The notes under the pieces were generated by a model, which was not told the origin of the DNA, did not search any database, and worked only from the letters and a program-made list of their open reading frames with translations. Positions 56,227 to 64,000 of a stretch of DNA of 64,000 nucleotides are shown here, in pieces. Source of the stretch: Trichosphaerium sp. ATCC 40318 (lineage: Eukaryota; Discosea; Flabellinia; Trichosidae); assembly GCA_038496445.1 (NCBI GenBank), contig JALMLS010000143.1, forward strand, positions 124,001 to 188,000, given 5' to 3'. Within the stretch, counting starts at the first letter, position 1. The number at the start of each line of letters is the position of its first letter. Position numbers and translations under genes: made by a program.

Positions 56227-57614
56227 ATGTCAAAGCTTGCCGACGCTGTTATATGTTCTATTGATACACTGTACATGATATGTGGTGTTTGTGACAGTTT
56301 TAAAACAATACTGAGTTTATCAAGTACAAATACAACTATTTCACTTACAATACGAAACTACAACACATCTATGCTTCTTTTAAAACAAAGATGGCCAATT
56401 CTTCATTGGGGTCCCAAATGTCGTTGGCCAGTTGACGTATTGACCAGCTCTTCGTGGCAAGATGTGTTTTATTTTGCATCATATATTGAGTATCAAGAAC
56501 ACGTGCGCAGCATTTATCTCTGTTTTTGTTTGTTGATGTTTTCACAGGCACCTCTTACAATTAAGTGGCCGTTCTATACATCATTTTTAGATATTAGGAC
56601 GGGCTTAAAATACTCGGGTAAGGTAGAACTTATACCTTTCTACTGGCGGCTTGAAGCTAAGGTTTTAAGCTACACTGTACATATAAGTAGAATGATGCTA
56701 GTATCAGAAGATGGTAGGAATTTGTGGTCGCATTGGGTTAGCTTCTCTAGCTACAGGAGTCACCTGATCACCAAGGATATCGTTGTCGTTGCAACTACCG
56801 AAAAGATAGCAGGGGTTGACACCAGAACAGGAGAGGTAAAATGGGAAGCAAATATTAGCCTTAAGAAACCTCGAATAGCTTGCACAAAGAACCTTGTGTT
56901 TTACATTGATAATGAAGCTTCAGGTTGGTTATTGTCCAGTCGTTCATTATTTTGCTTGAGTTTATATGAAGGTACACAAACTATAAGAAATGAAGTACGA
57001 CTAACATCACTTCAAAAGGAAAAATTTTATGGAAAAAAAATGTGATTTCACGTGTTCCAAAAGATGGAAGATTAGAAATTCGCGCCAGTGAGAATCTTGT
57101 AGCTATTCAAAGAGTGAGTCCGCTTCAATCAAAAGGTGGTGTACTATCCATAACGGAAAACGCTTCAATCTACGACATAAGTTCATTTAAGTTTATTGGA
57201 GAAGTGTCCCATAGTTGTAATGATTTCGAGTGTTGGAATGATAAAGTTATTATCACATCAGATAAAGATCTTTATTGTTACACACTTACAGGAACCGCAT
57301 TGAGTCTAACGTGGAAAGTGCAAGTTTCTACACGGTTTGCAGATAGCCTTCTATTATTTGGAGATGGAACATTACTCACCTACACTTGCTCTAATAATTG
57401 GACTGACGGTGTTGAGTTGTCTTTGGTTGAGAGCGATGGCACTAAGAAATGGTCATATTGTGTTGATACAGATGGTGATATGAACTCTAGGAGTCTTCGC
57501 AAGATAGATATTGATATTCGTTCTTATCATGGTATATCCGTAGTCGCTAGAGACCAGCATTCCACATGTGTAGAGGTGGTGACTTGGAAAGGTAAACAAC
57601 TTTTTAGCAGTTGA
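56227..57614 (+). CDS. PQQ-like beta-propeller protein with F-box-like N-terminus
   Basis: ATG 56227: MSKLADAVICSIDTLYMICG and VCDSFKTILSLSS look like a weak F-box. Blades of the PQQ/WD type follow: FLDIRTGLKYSGKVELIPF, LVSEDGRNLWSHWVSF, IVVVATTEKIAGVDTRTGEV then KWEANISLKKP, and after a 48-nt intron (gtacac...caaaag) LYEGKILWKKNVISRVPKD, SIYDISSFKFIGEVSH, SDKDLYCYTLTGTALSLTWK, VESDGTKKWSYCVDTDGD. It stops at 57614. Outer-strand A-W-x2-x11-G-x2-W repeats (EVKWE, KILWK, KKWSY) indicate a PQQ propeller. Probably cytoplasmic (no signal peptide), perhaps an SCF adaptor. Without the intron the two halves look like separate ORFs. Confidence 0.65.
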
Positions 57615-58317
57615 AGGTTCTTTAATGTACCATTCATTACAATAAATGCTACAGCTAGTTACAAACATGGCTACATCAAATAAAGGACCACTATCAATTA
57701 AGTGATACGCCCCTGTACGATATTACTTGTATGAGTATGCAATCGGTTTTTGTTGAAACTGCAGTCAACTTTGCCAAGCGCAATGTACACGATAGAACAT
57801 GAGCTTGAACTCAAATCTTCCAGTTCTATAAGGGTACCTCGCTTGAAAAAAGAACCAGGTAGAAAAGGAGGGTAAACAACTAATCTGGACTTTTTGGCAG
57901 ACGTAACTTAACACCAACCCTTGTACTTAAGTCAAGTTGGTACGCGCTCTAACGTTTGCATCTCAGCGTAAATTGTATACCAGCTGACGTCCTTTAGCAA
58001 AGTGTATCAGAGCTACAAGTGTAGCTGAATGCTTCGGCTTAGTCAACCCAAATTAATAAGAATTGGCCCGTATCCACAAACCTCAACGTAATGGTATTGT
58101 AGGTATACCCTACGATCAAGGTACGTGAAACATGTTAAAAAAATTGTCGTTGGACGAGGTACTTTTGTTTACAGCTTATGGTAGCGTACTCACAAGAAGA
58201 ATACTTCAAAATTGACCAAATTAAACTGGAAACTGTAATATGGTCGAATTGCACGTGATTGTGGTCAAAGGCGTTCTGATAGCGGCAAACTAGTTTTATT
58301 AAAGCTCCCTACAAGGC
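57615..58317. other. Intergenic, nothing recognised
   Basis: About 700 bp, promoter side of the phospholipase gene; one CACGTGATTG at about 58251. No ORF or RNA gene supported. Confidence 0.35.
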
Positions 58318-60422
58318 ATGGCAAAACTAATATTAGCGCTACTATTGATATTCCTGGTGGCACCTGTCCACACGGGACAAATAAAATACGTCGTATCTTT
58401 GATGCTTGAAAACAGGTCTTTTGATCACTACCTTGGTATGAATCACGTGCTTTTATCCAAAACTTGATATTTTACAATTGTTTAGGACATTTGGCAAAAG
58501 TCAATCCAGAGATTAACGGTCTACATGGTAACGAGACGTACGGTTCATAAAAAAACTTGTTAGAGTCTTCTTTTTGTTTAACAACTTTTTTTATAGTTGT
58601 GTTATTGACCCAGCAGACCCTTCAAAAGGTTCGTACAAAGTATCTTTTGACGCCCCAGATGTATGAAGAGCTTTCTAAACTGTTATTTCCTATTTAACTC
58701 GATATTTTAGGTAATGGCATTTGACCCAAGCCACGGAGTTGGTACGAATATTAGTTTTTCATTTCCTAATTTTCTAAATTGTAACGTTTTGTTGGAGAAC
58801 TTGAGACCTCGCTAACGTTCACACAAAATAGAGCCTGTCACCATTCAAGTTTTCGGATCTATGACACCTGTCTCACCAGCGCCTATGAATGGATTTGTTA
58901 AAGATTCTCCAGGTACTGCACGAGTTTTTGTGGATTTTTTTCTGTCAAAAAATGAAGGTGAGCGCTATTTACTAAAAGTAATCAAGCGCCTAAAAAGGAT
59001 ATCATGCGCTGTCTCAACATGTCCATGACTGCTTCGTTATCAGCAATCGCTACAGAGTTTGCGCTATTCGATCACTGGCACGTGATATTTTCCCACGTAC
59101 ATTAATTCTGTTCTTACATAGTCTCTAGGTATGCTAGCGTTCCAGGACCTACTCAGCCAAACAGAATGTTCTACCAAACTGGCACATCTTACGGTACAGC
59201 CCTTTTTCTTAATATTCGCTTTTCTGATTGTTTTTTCGTACAGGAGCGACGGCTGATCTACCTGTATCTATGATTGAAGGTTACCCACAGCGAACCATCT
59301 TTGATGACATTTACGAATCAGATAAAACGTTCAATATTTATTACGGTGACGTACCAGCAAGTCTAGAACTCTCAAGAGTCAGAGACGTACGATATTTTTC
59401 ATACTCTGTCGAGATTATCTAAGTTGGTTTTTTTTGTAGTATCCTCTCCACATTCTCGAATACGGCGACTTTTTGACAGCAGCAAAAGAAGGAAAACTAC
59501 CAAACTTTTCATACATTGAACCGCGATACTATACTTTCTTTGGTGCTAACGAAAACGATCAACATCCACCAAACTCTATTATTCAAGGTGAATTTCTCAT
59601 CAAGCAAGTATATGAAGCAGTTAGAAACTCTCCACAATGGAATGAGACTCTATTGGTACGCGTACAGTTAGTTTTTTGAAAGTTGTTTTTTGACTTTTCA
59701 TTTTTAGCTTATTACGTACGATGAACATGGTGGTTTGTATGATCACGTGTCAACTCCTCTTAAAGATGTACCAAACCCAGATGGTAAAATAGGTAAAGAT
59801 GGATTCACATTTGAGCGTCTTGGTGTTCGTGTACCAACAGTAGCTGTCAGCCCATTGATTAAAAAGGTAAGACATTTTCTTAAAAGCGAAAGGTTTTGTT
59901 TTAACTCCATGTAGGGCACAATCGTTCATGAGCCTGCTGTAAATCACTATGATCATACATCCATGATCGCCACAGTGAGAAAGATTCTTGACTTGAAACA
60001 ACCAGCCTTGACAAAAAGAGAAGCTTGGGCTGCCACTTTTGAACATTTGTGGGAGGACAATGAGCCTCGTACTGATTGTTTCACTTCTGTTCCTCTCCGT
60101 GAGAATGAAGAAGAGAGCTATGCTAAGTTCGAGGAGACTGAAAGGATGCCTTTTGTCTCATCCTCACTTGAGCAAGTTGCTGAAGGACCAAAAGACTTGA
60201 CCCCTATTAACGGACTTCAAATGGAAATGGCCAAAATAGCTTGGAGTTTAACTGGAGGAGATACCGATTTGACGAAACTCAAGACTGCTCATGATGGCGT
60301 AAGTACTGACAAAGAATCTTAAATCTGTCAACTGAATTACTAACTAACGTATTAAGGCTGTCTACGTTAGAAGCCAGATGAAAAGATGGTTTGATAGCAA
60401 GACTGGTGAAGGCCCTCAATAA
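58318..60422 (+). CDS. Secreted non-specific phospholipase C (phosphoesterase family)
   Basis: ATG 58318 with signal peptide [20 protein letters not shown], directly followed by [19 protein letters not shown], the N-terminal catalytic ENRSFDH motif of NPC-type phospholipases C and acid phosphatases. Further family blocks: [112 protein letters not shown] with the second metal site, [20 protein letters not shown], and [14 protein letters not shown]. About 540 residues, about ten exons. It would hydrolyse phospholipid headgroups outside the cell or in lysosomes. The C-terminal region ([14 protein letters not shown]) is acidic. Confidence 0.9.
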
Positions 60423-60900
60423 ATAAATAAAATCATGACTGATTGAAACCAAAAATTAACGTTCTGTACTTTACTGTTAAGTTTCAAATGTGATTGTCTG
60501 TGATGTACTGTAAAGATTGGTGAGAGTGAAAGAGGTTAGTATAAAGAGAAAACTCAAAGATTAATAGTGAGATACACGAAAGCGACGTTCTTGGCGCTTG
60601 TACATAAAATGACAGTTTGGAATAAGTGCTCAACTCATAATATTGCCACAAGGAGAATAACCGCCAAACGCGTTAGTACAATAAAAGTAAGACAGGTTGC
60701 GGTAAGTTAAAACATCACGTGTTCGGTGATGACCCTATAACGTACAAAATAACTGTTTCTATGCCTTGTTAATTCGTATCAAGCAAGGTGAAGCAAGGCA
60801 AAAATACAAGAGAAATTGCGCAGTTTTTGATTATTTTACAATAAACCACATTTATTGTACATTTGGTTACAGGTTTATCGACAAAGTAATTTTGTTTTCA
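60423..60900. other. Intergenic between convergent genes
   Basis: The phospholipase and ankyrin-PARP genes end toward each other here. No ORF with protein character or RNA gene supported; one CACGTG (about 60715). Confidence 0.35.
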
Positions 60901-63900
60901 TCAGTCATCTTGACCATTCATAGCGGATTCCTCAGAGCTTCTATTAATATTTGTAGGACGTCTTGGCATACGCGATACATATGAAGATGTCTTTGAGGGA
61001 CTGGCGCTTGAAGCTTCCTCAACAACAACTTTAATGCCAGGATTGACAGTGTCTTGTAGAGATAACTTTCTGCTAGAACCTTCTCTTCTTACTTGTTTCT
61101 TACGCTTGTTTATCTGTTCACGCCTTGCCAAAACTAATCAAAACTTATTAATTTATTTACAAGCACAAAGCAAAATGTCACGTGCCTTTTTTCATTTTAG
61201 TCTCGCCTTGAGAAATACGACGAATAAGGGAATCGTTGTGTGCTATGAAAGATGTTAACTTAAATTAAAAAAAAAAGTTTTTTCTTACCTTGCAGGCTAT
61301 TAACTGTCTCTTTCACAGCTGAAAGTTCCTTTAGTAATTGCGCCTTTTCATCTATTTATAATTAATATCGAGGTATTTAATGTTATTACACAAGTACCTG
61401 TGAGAGCGTCATTGTTTTCTTGAAGTTCAATAAATTGAGCTACAAAAGCCTTTGATTCCCTATCCCTTGAATCTCTGGAGGTCATCTCAGCGTCTTGCTC
61501 TAAAGCATCTTCTTCTATAGGCTTTTGTGCCCAAAGAAACCTACGAGGAGAAACACCATCACTAGGTCTCACAAGTGGCATCGAGCAACTAAGCATTTCT
61601 CGGTCAGTTGGTTCTTCTCCGCTTGATCCATCAATATCATCAATTAAGCCTTTCTTTTCCTTCTTCTTTATACGCAGCACATATGCCGGAATGAATTGTG
61701 CTGCTAAACAATAGTTTAGACATTAAAGGGGTAAACGGTTTTTGGTGTTTTTTTGAAACACGTGATTTTCACGTGCCTGTGCCAACTATTAATTCATCTT
61801 TCCAAAATTTACTTATTGTAGTTGATTTTCTTTGTTTTTTATTTTTTGGTGTTAGTTTACCAGATCCAATATTCTTATTTGACTTTGTGCGTTTAATATT
61901 ATTTTCAGGAATAACTGGAAGGCCATCATTGCCAACAACGGCATAGTGACTTTGATAATTATCCTACAAACACAAAATTAAAAATAAAACCCACACGGAG
62001 ATGACTTGCCTTTAAACTTGTTGTAGCTAGCGAAATACTCGCGTCCTTCGGATTTTCTGTGGCCTACACAATGCATTAAATAGTTATGATTCTATTTAAA
62101 TTGTAGACATACTGGGTATGGTCTACCAGGAGCCACATAACACAGTATAATTGTTTTTTCTGTAGTTTTTGCATATTGTGTTACGTATGAAATATTGCTA
62201 CAATGTGTCAACAACAAAGTTTAGCGTATTGCGTATACGTACGATGAGAAATAGTATCCTTCGCCATACCTAATTATTGTGTGTTACGAAGATCACGTGT
62301 ACAAAAGAAAAATGGTACCATCCAAGTGCTGTTTTCATATTACTTAAATTCTCTTGGAATATCAATTTAAGCGCTTCCTCTTCTATACCATGAGCCATCA
62401 AGTACACAGGCTATATAAAAATTCCATTAGTGTATTAAAAGCTATTTTCATAGTATAACATATGGGCACAACGAAGGATTATTTGTTTCTTTTTTTTTTT
62501 TTTTTTCACGTGCAACTTGTGGTTTTTTCTTGTTCCATTTGTATTGATCTTTTAATGCGTTGAAGCATCGCAAAACTTTTCTCTGTGCGTTGTTATACTT
62601 TTTACCAGACGCATCTTTCCGTGTCGAATTATTGGTACCTAACCTGCAATAACAATATCAGATGACCTCGAAAACTAAAAAACAGCTCAAAATTAAACAA
62701 CTTACTCGTCTTTTTCAAGTTTATACGCCAAGTCAGATGTATATTGCTCAAACTGACTAGTAACCCACGCATTATGAGCCTTAATGAATATTTAATATAG
62801 TGACCAAACGTTAATATAAGAAAGTGTCATGACGTGCCATAATTGCTTCTGTAATTTCAAAACCATCCGACTCTTGTAGTTTAAAAAAGTAATCTTTGAG
62901 CCTCTTCAGTTCTCTTACAGCCACTGGGTCGTTCTTATTCATTAAATTCAGCGTTCTTGTAGCACTCCGTGAGCGCTTAGAAGAATGTCGCGATCCTTGC
63001 CTGAACCCTTGAAGACCATCCATCTCGCGCCAATCAAAATGCCATTGCCATGTCATCGCAAAATCTAATCTAAAGTTCGGTATCCAAGGATGTCGCCCAT
63101 TCTTAACTCCTACGGAAAAGAATTAAGTACGCAGTTTATGATAACATAACGCTAGTATTGAGGTACCTTCCTTGGTGTTCTTGTATTCACTATAGTACTT
63201 GTCAATGTGTGATTTTACTTCATTCGGTTTACTCCATAGTGACGAAGGTACATCACAAACTAAACCAAGCTACATTGTATGACATTCAAAGTACAGGTAC
63301 ATGTACATGTTTCGTACTTGTAAATCAGGAGATATCTTACATGCTGTTCTATCCTTGTAGAAGTCAATACTGAAGTTTGTTTTTGATTTAATCTGTCAAC
63401 CGACGTACGAACTGTTTTCCTGTTATCTTGGTGTAGTAGATCTCCCACATGAACGATAAAATGGATCCTGTCCTCAATGCAGTTTCAGCATAGTCATGAC
63501 CAAACTACAAATGTCACGTGGTATTAATGAATGCTTAGTACCATATTACAAGCCCATCCAGTTAATTGTTTGTAATTATTTGTTGAGCACTTCTTTTGTG
63601 GTAATTCTTTCATCCACTGTTTAGGTGGTTGAGTGGAATGTAATAGTATATTAATAGCGCTTGATTTATTAGGTATATTCATAAGAGCAACCTAGACAGA
63701 AGACAGTTTAGAAACTTGTTATCAAGTTTTTTTTGAATATTTCTCGAGTACCATAAGTGGTGTCAATCCTGCATTATTCGTTTTATTTACATCTATCCCT
63801 TGATTTATCAATATTCTTAGCACGTGGCAATCAGGGTTTTCAAGGCTCACTAAAATAAGATCTTTAAACACAAACACAATTGAATAAAAAATTGTGTTGT

Positions 63901-64000
63901 ACCTGCGTGATGCAGTGGTGTATTTCCTTTCTTATCAGTACTATTAACATCGATGCCACATTGATATAATGAATTTATTGTTCGCTTGATACCTTTACGA
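60901..64000 (-). CDS. Ankyrin-repeat PARP-type ADP-ribosyltransferase (partial; 5' end beyond window)
   Basis: Reading from the right edge: ankyrin repeats (CGIDVNSTDKKGNTPLHHAG, INQGIDVNKTNNAGLTPLMV), a middle region with WQWHFDWREMDGLQGF and ELKRLKDYFFKLQESDGFEI, YTSDLAYKLEKDE, then catalytic-domain landmarks: MAHGIEEEALKLIFQE (the HG of the NAD site), YGEGYYFSS (the GxGxYFs motif), ISYVTQYAKTTEKTIILCYV, HYAVVGNDGLPVIPE, QFIPAYVL. A charged, coiled C-terminal tail follows (RIKKKEKKGLIDDIDGSSGE, AVKETVNSL, RREQINKRKKQVRREGSS) to TGA at 60901. Likely transfers ADP-ribose to protein targets recognised by the ankyrins, as in tankyrases. The acidic residue of the third motif could not be placed with certainty. 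Many 40-80 nt introns. Confidence 0.75.

Noticed and set aside
1-64000. tRNA, rRNA or CRISPR features
   Set aside because: I looked for paired A/B-box-like sequences, cloverleaf stems and regularly spaced repeats; only isolated partial matches (for example ggttcgaac near 16890) were found, not a foldable tRNA. The only tandem array is the coding LRR repeat.

Overview
This is a nuclear window from a compact, AT-rich microbial eukaryote (protist or early-diverging fungus; I cannot place it further). Evidence: almost every conserved gene is cut by very short GT-AG introns (mostly about 40-60 nt, donors gtaagt/gtacgt/gtatgt), intergenic gaps are only a few hundred bases, and the gene content is eukaryotic: TFIIIB subunit BRF1, TRAPPC13, an ARF-like GTPase, a RasGAP, a class C GPCR, a U-box E3, an ankyrin-PARP and a TMEM185-like protein. 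The genetic code looks standard. Several conserved genes carry single-base frame breaks, at least one in a homopolymer, so either assembly error or ongoing decay must be kept in mind.

Layout. 0-8.2 kb is the least gene-like part: a decayed D-lactate dehydrogenase pseudogene, an F-box protein with about 18 near-identical 63-bp leucine-rich repeats, a GATA+PHD finger gene and small basic ORFs of unknown function. 8.7-16.8 kb: glutathione S-transferase, two unrecognised genes, a 13-exon TPR/phytanoyl-CoA dioxygenase-like gene and a truncated F-box/MORN-repeat gene. 17.4-31.1 kb: C2-RasGAP, TMEM185-like membrane protein, ARL GTPase, TerB-like helical protein, TRAPPC13, U-box-TPR ligase and another F-box protein. 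31.6-46.3 kb: GABA-B-like class C receptor, secreted extracellular protein, LisH/CTLH-WD40 (Topless-like) protein head-to-head with BRF1, a zinc-ribbon+SAP protein and an APH-fold small-molecule kinase.

46.7-49.4 kb is a large imperfect inverted repeat (arms about 1.1 and 1.2 kb around a 379-bp spacer) holding two copies of the 5' part of a small basic-protein gene. 49.9-56.1 kb (minus strand) is the most unusual locus: a bacterial-type VIT-VWA-...-TPR-DUF2135 protein whose two halves are separated by a Vti1-like SNARE helix, the body of a Rab GTPase (G2-G5 motifs) and then, downstream, the Rab P-loop exon (G1). The splice phases allow this to be read through as one transcript. 56.2-64 kb: a PQQ-like propeller gene, a secreted non-specific phospholipase C and an ankyrin-PARP gene running off the right edge.

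Functionally the window mixes housekeeping genes (Pol III transcription, trafficking) with signalling and ubiquitin-ligase adaptors (three F-box, one U-box). The hexamer CACGTG occurs about once per kb in genes, introns and spacers, several times more than chance.
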